Of a stretch of 64,000 nucleotides of DNA, positions 8,555 to 17,012 are shown piece by piece. The first letter of the stretch is position 1. Each line of letters begins with the position of its first letter. A model generated the notes under the pieces. That model was not told the origin of the DNA and did no database searches. It worked only from the letters and a program-made list of their open reading frames with translations. The stretch comes from Microbulbifer sp. A4B17 (GTDB lineage Bacteria > Pseudomonadota > Gammaproteobacteria > Pseudomonadales > Cellvibrionaceae). The position numbers and the translations under genes were made by a program. The DNA is taken from assembly GCF_003076275.1 (NCBI RefSeq), contig NZ_CP029064.1, positions 496,001-560,000 on the forward strand, written 5' to 3'.

Positions 8555-8944
8555 ATGGATATTGTTTATATACGGGATTTAAAGGTGAATACCATTATTG
8601 GTATTTACGATTGGGAGCGGGAAGTGCGCCAGATGGTCAGTCTCGATTTGGAGATGGCCTTCGATATTAGTGAGGCGGCGCGCACAGACAATATTGAGTA
8701 CACACTTAACTATAAAGCGGTGGCCAAGCGCTTGATCGCTTTTATTGAAAGCAGTGAGTTTCTGTTGGTGGAGACCATGGCAGAGCAGGCTGCGGCAATT
8801 GTCAGGGAAGAATTTTCTGTAAGCTGGCTGCGACTGCGGTTGTCCAAGCCGGGTGCGGTCAGAGGGTCCAGGGATGTGGGTGTCATTATTGAGCGCGGCG
8901 AGAGGCCGGCAAAAGGTGCAGCAGCGATGTCTGCGGGAGTGTAA
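8555..8944 (+). CDS. folB: Dihydroneopterin aldolase
   Basis: A 129-residue enzyme of folate synthesis that cleaves 7,8-dihydroneopterin to 6-hydroxymethyl-dihydropterin and glycolaldehyde. The family pattern is clear: MDIVYIRDLKVNTIIGIYDWE, LNYKAVAKRLIAFIESSEFLLVETMAE with the active-site Glu, and the C-terminal RLRLSKPGAVRGSRDVGVIIER. It ends two bases before folK, whose product uses this enzyme's product, so the two are very likely co-translated. Confidence 0.96.
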   Translation: MDIVYIRDLKVNTIIGIYDWEREVRQMVSLDLEMAFDISEAARTDNIEYTLNYKAVAKRLIAFIESSEFLLVETMAEQAAAIVREEFSVSWLRLRLSKPGAVRGSRDVGVIIERGERPAKGAAAMSAGV

Positions 8945-8946
8945 AC

Positions 8947-9438
8947 GTGGCTCAGGTGTATCTCAGCCTCGGCAGTAATATCAATCGTGCGCAATATATC
9001 CGCGCAGCGCTGAATGCCCTGGCCGGGCGGTTTGGCGAATTACAGGTGTCCCGGGTCTTCGAAAGTGAAGCGGTAGGTTTTCAGGGCGATAACTTTTACA
9101 ACCTGGTGGTGGGGCTGCAAACTGACCTGCCGGTAGGGCAGCTGGCCCTGTGTCTGCGCGGTATTGAAGATGCCAACGGCCGCCTGCGTTCCGGTCCCAA
9201 GTTCAGTGCACGAACTCTGGATATTGATATTCTCACCTATGATCACCTGACAGGAACTGTCGACGGGGTAAAATTGCCTAGAGGTGAGATTGTAAAAAAT
9301 GCCTTTGTTTTACAGCCTCTGGCAGAGATTGCACCGGAAATATTGCATCCGGTCGAGCAGAAGACTTACCGTCAGCTGTGGAATGAGTACGACCAGGCTT
9401 CACAAAAATTGTGGCCGGTAGAATTTATTTGGCCGTGA
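8947..9438 (+). CDS. folK: 2-amino-4-hydroxy-6-hydroxymethyldihydropteridine pyrophosphokinase
   Basis: Transfers pyrophosphate from ATP to 6-hydroxymethyl-dihydropterin, the step before dihydropteroate synthase. It has 163 residues. Motifs: VYLSLGSNI at the N-terminus, FYNLVVGLQTDL, and the signature GPKFSARTLDIDILTYD with the metal-binding Asp pair, then LPRGEIVKNAFVLQPLAEI. The start is a GTG at 8947, two bases after folB. A terminator follows about 30 bases after the stop. Confidence 0.96.
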   Translation: MAQVYLSLGSNINRAQYIRAALNALAGRFGELQVSRVFESEAVGFQGDNFYNLVVGLQTDLPVGQLALCLRGIEDANGRLRSGPKFSARTLDIDILTYDHLTGTVDGVKLPRGEIVKNAFVLQPLAEIAPEILHPVEQKTYRQLWNEYDQASQKLWPVEFIWP

Positions 9439-9464
9439 TTCCAATAATTTTTTAAAAAATGCAG

Positions 9465-9499
9465 ATAAAAAAGCAGCCCTTTGAGGCTGCTTTTTTTTT
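9465..9499. terminator. Bidirectional terminator between folK and the OYE gene
   Basis: AAAAAAGCAGCC, a short loop and GGCTGCTTTTTTTTT form a hairpin flanked by A and T runs, so it can serve folK from the left and the leftward flavoenzyme gene from the right. Confidence 0.9.
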
Positions 9500-9507
9500 A
9501 GGAATAA

Positions 9508-10620
9508 TTAACTTAGGCTCATTAGCGCTTCTTTGGTGAACGGAGTGATTTCCTCCGGGCGATCTTCACGCACCTTGGCGAACCAGTGTGGGTCTTGTAA
9601 TAGCGCGCGGCCAACGGCAATCAGGTCGAACTCCTGGTTGTCCATACGGCGGGTCAGTTCGCCTAAATCGGTAGGATTGGCAGTACCGCCCATGCCCTGG
9701 TTATTGCCGCCGATAAAATCATCGTCAAGGCCGACACTGCCGACAGAAATTACCGGTTTTCCAGTCAATTCCTTGGTCCAGCCTGCCAGGTTGAGATCAG
9801 AACCCTCAAATTCTGGCACCCAGAAGCGTCTTGTAGAGGCGTGGAAAATATCAACACCGGCTTCAACCAGCGGTGTCAGGAAGCGTTTCAGTTCTTCCGG
9901 GTTTTGCGCCAACTTGGCTTCGTAATCCTGCTGCTTCCATTGGGAGTAGCGCAGCACTATGGCGAAATCTTCGTCTACGGCTTCACGTACCGCTTTGATA
10001 ATTTCCACTGCAAAGCGGGTGCGATTTTCGATGGAGCCACCGTACTCGTCATCACGTTGGTTGGTACCTTCCCAGAAAAACTGGTCGATCAGATAGCCGT
10101 GGGCGCCGTGAATCTCTACGCCGTCAAATCCAATTTCCTTGGCTGCTTTCGCCGCGTCTGCAAAAGCTTGTACAACTTCCTGGATGTCCTCTTTGCTCAT
10201 CGCCTGGCCATTGGGCTTGCCGGGTTTGAACAGGCCTGAGGGGGAGTAGCCGGGCACTGATTTATCCGGGCCTATGCCCTCTTTGCGCACGGAGCCTACG
10301 TGCCATAACTGCGGGATAATCTGGCCACCGGCAGCGTGTACTTCGTCTACCACTTTTTTCCAGCCGGCGAGAGCGGCCTCACCGTAGATTGCCGGAACAT
10401 TCTCGTAGCCGTTTGCGGCTTTATGATTAACGAAGGTGCCTTCGGTAATAATTAGTCCCACTTCACCTTCAGCTCGGCGGCGGTAATAGCCGGCCACTTG
10501 GTCATTGGCTGAATAGCCCGGTGACATGGTGCGGGTCATGGGGGCCATTGCGACCCGGTTGCGCAGCTGTAGGGATTTATGCTCGAAAGGACGCAGTAGG
10601 TTGTCCAGGGAACCACTCAT
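9508..10620 (-). CDS. Old Yellow Enzyme family alkene reductase (NADH:flavin oxidoreductase)
   Basis: A 370-residue FMN-dependent TIM-barrel reductase of the NemA/OYE type, acting on activated alkenes, quinones or nitro compounds with NAD(P)H. Visible motifs: LRNRVAMAPMTRT at the N-terminus, IPQLWHVG, the active-site FDGVEIHGAHGYLIDQFFW, the family signature DDEYGGSIENRTRF, and AVGRALLQDPHW near the C-terminus. The ATG at 10620 has AGGAGA seven bases upstream; the longer frame from 10650 lacks such a site. A divergent HxlR-type regulator with a palindrome in the shared promoter region suggests that its expression is induced by an electrophile. The exact substrate cannot be told. Confidence 0.92.
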   Translation of the reverse strand: MSGSLDNLLRPFEHKSLQLRNRVAMAPMTRTMSPGYSANDQVAGYYRRRAEGEVGLIITEGTFVNHKAANGYENVPAIYGEAALAGWKKVVDEVHAAGGQIIPQLWHVGSVRKEGIGPDKSVPGYSPSGLFKPGKPNGQAMSKEDIQEVVQAFADAAKAAKEIGFDGVEIHGAHGYLIDQFFWEGTNQRDDEYGGSIENRTRFAVEIIKAVREAVDEDFAIVLRYSQWKQQDYEAKLAQNPEELKRFLTPLVEAGVDIFHASTRRFWVPEFEGSDLNLAGWTKELTGKPVISVGSVGLDDDFIGGNNQGMGGTANPTDLGELTRRMDNQEFDLIAVGRALLQDPHWFAKVREDRPEEITPFTKEALMSLS

Positions 10621-10700
10621 ATTTTTCTCCTGAATTGCTCGATTCAACACTGGGACTCACTGGTCCCACTAGGTCACAATTAAAACGGTTGCGTTATAAG

Positions 10701-10715
10701 ACCTTATTTTAAGGT
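10701..10715. promoter_or_regulatory. Candidate HxlR operator (palindrome)
   Basis: ACCTTATTTTAAGGT is a perfect inverted repeat (6-base arms, 3-base spacer) midway between the divergent flavoenzyme and HxlR genes. Position and symmetry fit an operator for the adjacent dimeric regulator; there is no direct proof. Confidence 0.45.
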
Positions 10716-10768
10716 TGAGTTCAATATCTGGTTTCGTATTGCAACTCTTTTGCCGGTATACTAGGGGT

Positions 10769-11230
10769 ATGTCACGTAAACGCTTTGATGATCTTGATTG
10801 CTCCCTGGCTTGCGCCCTGAATGAGGTGGGGGACTGGTGGTCCCTGCTGATAATTAAGCAGGCGATGCTTGGTACCCGCCGTTTTGTGGATTTCCAAAGA
10901 AACCTGGGAATCGCCAAAAATATCCTTGTGGATCGGTTATCCCGTTTGGTGGAAAACGAAGTGCTGGTGCGCTTTGATGCGGGTGAACACGGCACTCGCT
11001 ATGAGTACCGCTTAACGGAAAAAGGCCGGGACCTGTTTACGGTGGTAATCGCCCTGCGCCAATGGAATCTGCGCTGGAACGGCAATAAAGATGGGATGCA
11101 CCTAGTCGATAAAAACAGTGGTGAGCCTATCTCCGAAGTTGCTGTGCAGAATGCCCAGGGACAAAAACTCAGTATTCGCGATGTATTATTTGTGGATGAA
11201 AATGGCCAGCCCCTAGAGCAGGCTGGCTAG
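10769..11230 (+). CDS. HxlR family transcriptional regulator
   Basis: A 153-residue winged-helix regulator. It begins SRKRFDDLDCSLACALNEVGDWW, with the conserved N-terminal Cys and the G-D-W-W motif, then SLLIIKQAMLGTRRFVDFQRNLGIAKNILVDRLSRL as recognition helices and YEYRLTEKGRDL as the wing. HxlR proteins often sense aldehydes or quinones through the Cys. The ATG at 10769 is preferred to a TTG at 10715, which would add 18 unrelated residues and overlap the palindrome. It is divergent from the OYE reductase and probably controls it. Confidence 0.9.
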   Translation: MSRKRFDDLDCSLACALNEVGDWWSLLIIKQAMLGTRRFVDFQRNLGIAKNILVDRLSRLVENEVLVRFDAGEHGTRYEYRLTEKGRDLFTVVIALRQWNLRWNGNKDGMHLVDKNSGEPISEVAVQNAQGQKLSIRDVLFVDENGQPLEQAG

Positions 11231-11251
11231 CTGGCTTTTTGAGGGGCTCTA

Positions 11252-12310
11252 TCAATCCTGGCTCTTGGACAGCAGTCTGATTATGTCCAGGGCCCTGCCC
11301 GGCTCCCAGCGCATAACAGAGACAACGCCATGCATGGCCAGTAGGCGCTGGTCTATTTCCCCTTTCTCCTGAAGCTTATGTAATTTCTCTGTGGCCTCGG
11401 TAAAGCCGCGCTGCTCATAAGTGAGTAGTAATTTGACGGTCTGCTCCGCCGGAGTGATTTGGCGAGGAACAGGGGTATACCCCATCGCGCTTACCATACT
11501 CTCAGCCGCCAGCCAGGTGGACCAGGGGTTTTGCCCGGTAATAAGCTGGCCATCCACGCTGACTTGTTCCAGGTAAGTGGGCCCAGCCTGAAAAAACGCG
11601 CCTTGCTCACGTAAGCGATCCTCAAGCAGGAATGGAAATCGTTGCTCGGCGTCAGGGATAAGAAAAAGCTCCTCTTCGTTAGTAAAAGCACTGATCTGCC
11701 GATCGGCGATTAAGGGCTTGCCATTATCCAGGGTGACATTGGCAAGGGCTGCTGGCCCGTGGCATACCGCTCCGATAATTTTGCCGCTGTTATAGATTTC
11801 CCGCACCAGGGACTGGATATGGGGATTGTCGGGGAAATCGAACATGGTGCCTTTACCGCCGACAAAAAATACGGCCTGGTAATCCTCTGCTGAAACCTGA
11901 TCGATAGGAATACTGTTGTTGACCTTTTGTTGTGCCTCCGGGTCATTGAGAAAGGCATAGTCGAAAGGCCCCAGATCATCTTTATCGATCACCGCAGGCG
12001 GTTTGCCGCCTTTGGGACTGGCAATATCGACAATAAATCCGTTGGCTGAAAAGATGTAATAGGGGCGTGCCAGTTCAGTTAATTCATAACCAGTCGCCTT
12101 GCCACTATCTCCCATCGTTTCAGTACTGGTGACAACAGCTAAGATTTTTCCTCGGCTTTCCCTGGGTAATTGTTGTAAATACGGCAGGTCACTTACTGTC
12201 GTAGTGGAAAAGTCCTGCTCTTGGGGTGGAATTAGGCCCTTAACCCAAATAATAAAACCAAAAAATACGGACAAAGTCAGAGCCAGGGAAATAACAATTT
12301 TCTTCAACAT
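11252..12310 (-). CDS. Membrane-anchored DJ-1/PfpI (Hsp31-like) family protein
   Basis: A 352-residue protein with an N-terminal hydrophobic segment at about 5-26 (signal anchor or signal peptide) followed by a DJ-1/PfpI glutamine-amidotransferase-like domain. The nucleophile elbow reads IIGAVCHGPAAL, with the conserved Cys and His, and VFFVGGKGTMFDFPD is the preceding strand and turn. The domain resembles Hsp31/YhbO-type glyoxalase or chaperone proteins. Around 80 extra residues follow the domain (from about 275) and are not recognised. The ATG at 12310 has GGAGAT upstream. An N-terminal export or anchor segment is unusual for this mostly cytoplasmic family. Function is not established. Confidence 0.85.
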   Translation of the reverse strand: MLKKIVISLALTLSVFFGFIIWVKGLIPPQEQDFSTTTVSDLPYLQQLPRESRGKILAVVTSTETMGDSGKATGYELTELARPYYIFSANGFIVDIASPKGGKPPAVIDKDDLGPFDYAFLNDPEAQQKVNNSIPIDQVSAEDYQAVFFVGGKGTMFDFPDNPHIQSLVREIYNSGKIIGAVCHGPAALANVTLDNGKPLIADRQISAFTNEEELFLIPDAEQRFPFLLEDRLREQGAFFQAGPTYLEQVSVDGQLITGQNPWSTWLAAESMVSAMGYTPVPRQITPAEQTVKLLLTYEQRGFTEATEKLHKLQEKGEIDQRLLAMHGVVSVMRWEPGRALDIIRLLSKSQD

Positions 12311-12512
12311 ATTAATCTCCAAAATTACAGTAGCAGACGGGAAATCTTCTAGTGAGTTCGTAGGAGAATAAGGGATGGAAGGTGAAATTCAGGTGAGATT
12401 GCAATTGCTATTTAGGAAGAAAGAAAAAGCTGCGCTTGAGATCTTATAAGGTATGGATGCTGATTCACTGTGCATCTCGAGCGCATACGGTAAAAATTTG
12501 AATCTTAGAACG

Positions 12513-13760
12513 CTACTGTGTAAAAGATAGAGAGCACTGATAAATATTTTTTTTACATTGGATAGAGATGGTCCAATTTAAGGCTTCACAGATTCTCTTG
12601 GCCAGGAAAAGGCCTTGACCAATGCCGTCACTGCCTTCCCTTTTTTGGCCGGGTAAGAGGGAGGTTTTAAGATCTAATTGGTTGTCTGTGGCGTTCTCAA
12701 AAAAGAGTGTGTCCCCCTTATAGGTAATAACCAATTCAGGGCTGGTAGCGTGCTGTAATGCATTGCTGATCAAGTTGTCGAAGAGCAGACTTAGCAGGTG
12801 TCGATTGGCCAGGACTCTGACTTTGTGCCCTAACTTTAAATCAACATTAAAATGCTTTTGTACAATTAACTGGTGTTGAGCTAAAAGACGTTCCTCTAGT
12901 AAAGCGCACAATGGGATATCTTCCGACTGTAGAGACTCAGAGCGGGCGAGGGCTAATAGTGTCTTAACGGTTTTTTCCATACCGGTAACAGTTTCTAATA
13001 GCTCATTTTTCTCAGCTAAAGTCATTTCCCGATTTTGACTGAGAGCCAGTGTGCTTTTCAGAATGGTTAGCCCGGTGCGCAACTCATGGCTTGTATCCCG
13101 GGTAAACTCAGTTTCCCTGCGCAATGTTAGCTTGAGCTGGTTAAGTGTATCTTGCAACGTACTTGCGAGATAACCGATTTCATCTTGTTCATTGTTATAG
13201 GGCAGGGAAATTTGAGAATCGCAGTTTCTCTGCTGCTGAACTGCTTTAGCAAGGGTTACTACAGGAGCGATGGTTTTACGGGAAATACGAAAAGCACAAT
13301 AGAGGGCTAAGAGTAGGGTCAAGATACAGGCGCTGGCAAAGAGCCAAAGAAGTTTTGAAGATTGTCGCGTAACAGTGAGCAATTCACTGACTTCAGCTAC
13401 GAGAACGGCGGAATGGTTGTCCGGAAAATGTACTCTGCGTAAATGGAAGTGATGTTCAGTATCACTAAACCACTCAGCCTTTTCTGCATAGCTTGGTAGG
13501 GCAGTGCGCAGTTCGGCCGGAATTATTTTGCTTTCAGTGTATAGCGTTAAATAGGGTAGGCGTGGCTCTGGGGTCGTATTAGTCAGTCTTGCCTGCTGTT
13601 CGAGGTAGCGGACTTCTCCGGCCAATAAGTTATCGAGTAAATGATCTTCAACTACATAGGCCACCATCATACAAATGGCAAAAAACACCAAGCATAGCAG
13701 CAGGGTAAAACTGCCAAAAATAGCGAAGACCTTCCTCTGTAAATTACTGGTTTCGCGCAT
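12513..13760 (-). CDS. Sensor histidine kinase
   Basis: A 415-residue inner-membrane two-component sensor. Two transmembrane segments at about 10-36 and 137-160 enclose a periplasmic sensing region of about 100 residues with no recognised fold. A HAMP-like stretch precedes the dimerisation domain with the phospho-acceptor His in DTSHELRTGLTILKS; the usual Pro after Thr is Gly. The ATPase domain has the N box LLFDNLISNALQHA and the G box DGIGQGLFLAKRI, with a shortened G1 region. It overlaps the end of the response regulator gene by 17 bases, so the two are co-expressed. The stimulus is unknown. Confidence 0.92.
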   Translation of the reverse strand: MRETSNLQRKVFAIFGSFTLLLCLVFFAICMMVAYVVEDHLLDNLLAGEVRYLEQQARLTNTTPEPRLPYLTLYTESKIIPAELRTALPSYAEKAEWFSDTEHHFHLRRVHFPDNHSAVLVAEVSELLTVTRQSSKLLWLFASACILTLLLALYCAFRISRKTIAPVVTLAKAVQQQRNCDSQISLPYNNEQDEIGYLASTLQDTLNQLKLTLRRETEFTRDTSHELRTGLTILKSTLALSQNREMTLAEKNELLETVTGMEKTVKTLLALARSESLQSEDIPLCALLEERLLAQHQLIVQKHFNVDLKLGHKVRVLANRHLLSLLFDNLISNALQHATSPELVITYKGDTLFFENATDNQLDLKTSLLPGQKREGSDGIGQGLFLAKRICEALNWTISIQCKKNIYQCSLSFTQ

Positions 13761-14439
13761 TGGGAGTTTCCAACTGATAACCGAGATTGGTGATGGTTTT
13801 CAACATAGGGGCCTGGAAAGGCTTATCCAGTGTTTGGCGAAGACTATAAATATGGGATTTTAAGGCGTCTGTTTCTGGGGGTTCATCACCCCAAATATGG
13901 TGGATTATTGCCGAGCGGCTTACTGGTGCTGGCGACGCCTGGGCGAGCATAGTGAGAATGCGAAAACCGATAGTTGTCAGGGGCAGAGGTTGTTTATCCC
14001 GGTAGGCCGTTTGCTGGCGCTGGTTTATCTGTAAATCACCGACCTTAATTTCTTCACTGGTATGCAGCTGGTGTCTACGTGCCAGGGCGCGGCATCTCAG
14101 TATCAGTTCCCTTGGTTCGAAGGGCTTACATAAGTAGTCATCGGCACCGATACCAAATCCGCGTTCTTTATCTGCGAGAGCATCTCGGGCAGTTAACATC
14201 AGAATTGGCATGTTAACTGGCGCTTGTGCCTTGATCTTTTCGCAAACATCCAAGCCATCCATATCCGGCAGGCCCAGGTCGAGAATGATCAGGTCGAAGA
14301 TTTGTTCCAAGGCCAGCTGTAAGCCCTGGCGACCCCGGTGGGCATAATCTATCTGCCAGCCCTCAGCATGTAGGAATTCGGCAAGCTGGCGGGCGATAGT
14401 GGGGTTATCTTCAATCAACAATATCTTCAGTGAGCGCAC
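13744..14439 (-). CDS. OmpR-family response regulator
   Basis: A 231-residue response regulator: receiver domain with the acidic pocket in LLIEDN, the phospho-acceptor Asp in DLIILDLGLPDMDGL, Thr in LMLTARD and Lys in DYLCKPFEPREL, followed by a winged-helix DNA-binding domain ending in VTRSAIIHHIWG-type and SHIYSLRQTLDKPF blocks. The start is uncertain: GTG at 14439 has AAGAGA at good spacing and is used here; a TTG at 14445 is two codons upstream. It is first in a two-gene unit with the sensor kinase. No target gene is evident. Confidence 0.92.
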   Translation of the reverse strand: MRSLKILLIEDNPTIARQLAEFLHAEGWQIDYAHRGRQGLQLALEQIFDLIILDLGLPDMDGLDVCEKIKAQAPVNMPILMLTARDALADKERGFGIGADDYLCKPFEPRELILRCRALARRHQLHTSEEIKVGDLQINQRQQTAYRDKQPLPLTTIGFRILTMLAQASPAPVSRSAIIHHIWGDEPPETDALKSHIYSLRQTLDKPFQAPMLKTITNLGYQLETPNARNQ

Positions 14440-14538
14440 CGGCAAATCTCTTGTGGCAGAGGAAGTTACAAAACATTCTGACAGAGTGCCGGTGAAATTG
14501 AAGTGAAGCCCCGTTGTTGGACTATTGGTTGGACTGCT

Positions 14539-15276
14539 CTAGATATTAAGGTTGCGGCCGCCGTCAACGGCAATAACCTGACCGTTGATATAGGGGGCAT
14601 CACAGACAAGGAAGCGCACGGTCTTGGCGATATCGCTGGGGTCACCGGTTCGGGCCAAAGGAATGCGCTGGGTAATTTGTGCTTTCTTGGCTTCGTTAGT
14701 TGCCTCTTGCTCCGGCCAAAGAATGGCACCGGGGGCGACTGCATTGACCCGAATCTGGGGCGATAGCTCCAGAGCGAGGCTTTTTGTCAGCATTACCAGC
14801 CCGGCTTTGGCGGCGCAGTAAATAGTGTGCTCGGGCATCGGGCGCTCTGCGTGGATATCCGCCATATTAACAACGCAGCCCTGTTGTTGGCCGAGTGTTT
14901 CTTTCAGCGCCTGAGTGAGAAAGAAGGGGGCTTTGAGGTTGCTGCCTACCAGCCGATCCCAGTCCTCCTCGGTCGCCTTTCCCACAGGTGTGGGGTGAAA
15001 TGCTGAGGCATTGTTGACCAGAACATCAATACCGCCCCAGGCCTCTTGTGCGCGCTGGGCCAGATTGGAACAGGCTTCGGCGCTATTCAATTCACTGTGC
15101 AACGCTATGGCAGAGTTGGGGCGAAGTTGGTTCAGCTCGTTTGCCAGGGCCTTGGCAGCATCAGCCGAATTGCGATAGTGAATAACAACACTGTGATCTC
15201 TATGTAGCTCTTCAGCAATAGCACGACCCAGGCGTGCGGCGGCACCGGTAATCAACACATTACGCAATGTAGTCAT
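14539..15276 (-). CDS. folM: Pteridine reductase (FolM-like short-chain dehydrogenase)
   Basis: A 245-residue short-chain dehydrogenase/reductase. It starts [19 protein letters not shown]; the cofactor motif is GAAARLG and the next strand is [12 protein letters not shown], where an Arg suggests NADPH. The catalytic region has [10 protein letters not shown] and the YCAAKAGL active-site Tyr and Lys, and the C-terminus is the family's [12 protein letters not shown]. The pattern fits dihydromonapterin/pteridine reductases, which make tetrahydro-pterin cofactors. The ATG at 15276 is inside the last codons of cca (17-base overlap), so translation is likely coupled; the longer ORF start is not used. 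Confidence 0.85.
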   Translation of the reverse strand: MTTLRNVLITGAAARLGRAIAEELHRDHSVVIHYRNSADAAKALANELNQLRPNSAIALHSELNSAEACSNLAQRAQEAWGGIDVLVNNASAFHPTPVGKATEEDWDRLVGSNLKAPFFLTQALKETLGQQQGCVVNMADIHAERPMPEHTIYCAAKAGLVMLTKSLALELSPQIRVNAVAPGAILWPEQEATNEAKKAQITQRIPLARTGDPSDIAKTVRFLVCDAPYINGQVIAVDGGRNLNI

Positions 15277-16480
15277 CCTTTGCTTTAGCGATTGCCTTGA
15301 TGCGCTCCCGGTCCAGTGCTTGCCCGAGTTTCGCACCTTGGTAGCCCTGTTTAATCAACTCCTCGGCAGTTACTGCCGCTGCCCCATCTCGAGCGGCGCG
15401 TAAAAAGTCCACCTGTGGATAATCTCGATTCTCCAGCCCCTCACGACCCCGGGCATCTGCCTCACAGGCGCGAAGAAAGTTTTCAAATCGCTCGGGACGT
15501 CGCAAGGCATCCAGACTGCGGATCATTTTCATAATGGTCTGTGGGCGCAATTCGAAGGCCCTGTGGCAATGCAGGTGATATTCACAGACCCCGAGAGCTA
15601 GTGCAGTCAGGTCTTTTGGGGTACGCCAGCGCTCACAGACGGCCTTTACCAGGGGCACGCCGGCGGCCTCGTGGCCGTGGTGGCTGGGAAGAATCTCCTC
15701 GGGAGTCAGCCCTTTGCCGAGGTCATGTAACAGTACCGCAAAGCGCAAGGGGAGCTCCGCTGGCGCGGCGCGCAAGGCTAGTAGTACGTGTTCTCCAGTG
15801 TCCACTTCGGGGTGGTGTTTGGGCGGCTGGGGAACACCAAACAAATTCTCTAACTCTGGTAAAAGTACTGAGAGGGCACCGCAGTCTCGCAGTACCCGAA
15901 TAAAAATATCGGGGTCTGGCTCGGTAAGCGCCCGGCTTACCTCTTTCCAGACTCTCTCGGCCACAAGGTATTCCAGCTCACCGGCTTCCACCATCTTGTG
16001 CATAAGCGCCTTGGTTTCAGGGGCAACAGTAAAGCCCAGATGGTGGTAGCGGGCGGCAAAGCGGGCCACTCGGAGTACTCTTAAGGGATCCTCTGCAAAA
16101 GCGGGGGAAACATGGCGTAAAAGTCGCGACTCCAGATCTCTCTGCCCACCATAGGGGTCAATCAGCTTGCCGTCATTGTCTTCTGCAATGGCATTAATGG
16201 TGAGGTCTCGCCGCAGAAGGTCTTCTTCCAGGGTGATGTCGGCATCGACATTAACGGTAAAGCCGCCATAGCCGTGGCCGCTCTTTCTTTCAGTGCGGGC
16301 TAGGGCATACTCTTCACCGGTTTCCGGGTGGAGGAACACGGGGAAATCCTTGCCTACGGGGCTATATCCCAGGTCCTGCATGCTACCTGCACTTGCCCCA
16401 ACCACTACCCAGTCGCGCTCGGTGACTGGGCGATTCAAAAGTTTGTCGCGGACCGCGCCGCCGACAAGGTAGATCTTCAA
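15260..16480 (-). CDS. cca: CCA-adding tRNA nucleotidyltransferase, multifunctional type
   Basis: A 406-residue enzyme that builds or repairs the CCA end of tRNAs, with an HD phosphohydrolase domain. The nucleotidyltransferase core shows [20 protein letters not shown], the [10 protein letters not shown] block and [27 protein letters not shown]. The HD domain reads [11 protein letters not shown]. The start is a TTG at 16480 with GGAG eight bases upstream, which gives the exact family N-terminus [11 protein letters not shown]. Any extension upstream to 16555 has no similarity to the family. It overlaps the pteridine reductase gene downstream. Confidence 0.94.
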   Translation of the reverse strand: MKIYLVGGAVRDKLLNRPVTERDWVVVGASAGSMQDLGYSPVGKDFPVFLHPETGEEYALARTERKSGHGYGGFTVNVDADITLEEDLLRRDLTINAIAEDNDGKLIDPYGGQRDLESRLLRHVSPAFAEDPLRVLRVARFAARYHHLGFTVAPETKALMHKMVEAGELEYLVAERVWKEVSRALTEPDPDIFIRVLRDCGALSVLLPELENLFGVPQPPKHHPEVDTGEHVLLALRAAPAELPLRFAVLLHDLGKGLTPEEILPSHHGHEAAGVPLVKAVCERWRTPKDLTALALGVCEYHLHCHRAFELRPQTIMKMIRSLDALRRPERFENFLRACEADARGREGLENRDYPQVDFLRAARDGAAAVTAEELIKQGYQGAKLGQALDRERIKAIAKAKDDYIA

Positions 16481-16618
16481 GAGATTTGCTCCAAGTCTGG
16501 AGAGACCGGCGATTCGGTAGGTGATTTTACTGCCATAAGTCCATTTTTCCGGCACTGTCTTTAAGTTTGGCTATTGGACAGGAGTCAGAGGTAGGAAAAT
16601 AAGAAGTCCCGGCAAGAT

Positions 16619-16650
16619 AAAAAAAAGGCCCCGAAAATACAAGGGGGCCC
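16619..16650 (-). terminator. Terminator of the candidate small RNA
   Basis: Reverse strand GGCCCC-type arms around an 11-base loop, followed by a run of at least seven T residues. It is not at the end of any protein gene on this strand, which points to a short noncoding transcript ending here. Confidence 0.75.
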
Positions 16651-16762
16651 ATGGTCTTAGGGTATTCGCTTAGCAAACATTTCAATGCCAACTGTGGGGG
16701 CCTGTGACCTAACAGCCGCGCCACTGGGAAGGATCGCGTGACAAGTTCCGAGTCACGAATCT
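16620..16762 (-). ncRNA. Candidate small RNA of about 143 nucleotides
   Basis: A stand-alone transcription unit upstream of cca on the same strand. A near-consensus promoter (16769-16796) is followed by about 140 bases with no believable reading frame and then by an intrinsic terminator. Three hairpins can be drawn: GTGAC/GTCAC near the 5' end, GGCTGT/ACAGGCC in the middle and GTTTGC/GCGAAT before the terminator. I compared it by eye with 6S RNA, SRP RNA and RsmY/Z and could not assign it; the segment around 16650-16690 faintly recalls the 5' part of 6S RNA. Boundaries are estimates from promoter and terminator positions. Confidence 0.45.
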
Positions 16763-16768
16763 AGCGCC

Positions 16769-16796
16769 ATTTTAAGAAACCTGTCATACCTGTCAA
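16769..16796 (-). promoter_or_regulatory. Strong predicted sigma-70 promoter
   Basis: Reverse strand TTGACA (16796-16791), 16-base spacer, TAAAAT (16774-16769). Perfect -35 and five of six -10 bases. It would start transcription near 16762, about 280 bases before cca, and drive the candidate small RNA. Confidence 0.65.
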
Positions 16797-17012
16797 CTAT
16801 ATCTATTAGTATTTTTTGAGGGGGTTGTTCTGCTGTTCGTTAATAAATTACATGGACCGAATTTCGAGCTGGGTTTGCAGCATTAAACAGCATAATTTAT
16901 AGGGGCGGTTCAGCTGGGCAGGATAATTTCACGTGTAACTCTGTGGGGCAGAGGATACTTTCGGGAAGTTGGACTGTTCTTCTTTTAATCGCAGTTGTTG
17001 GGGAGAATAAAG

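Noticed and set aside
16551..16690. Possible 6S RNA
   Set aside because: A closing stem GGCATTG/CAGTGCC and a faint 6S-like 5' sequence are present, but the length would be about 140 bases, the internal terminator interrupts it and the central bubble pattern is absent.
16527..16724. 65-codon reverse-strand frame
   Set aside because: It runs through the terminator hairpin and the start region of cca, with no protein character; the candidate sRNA explains the region better.
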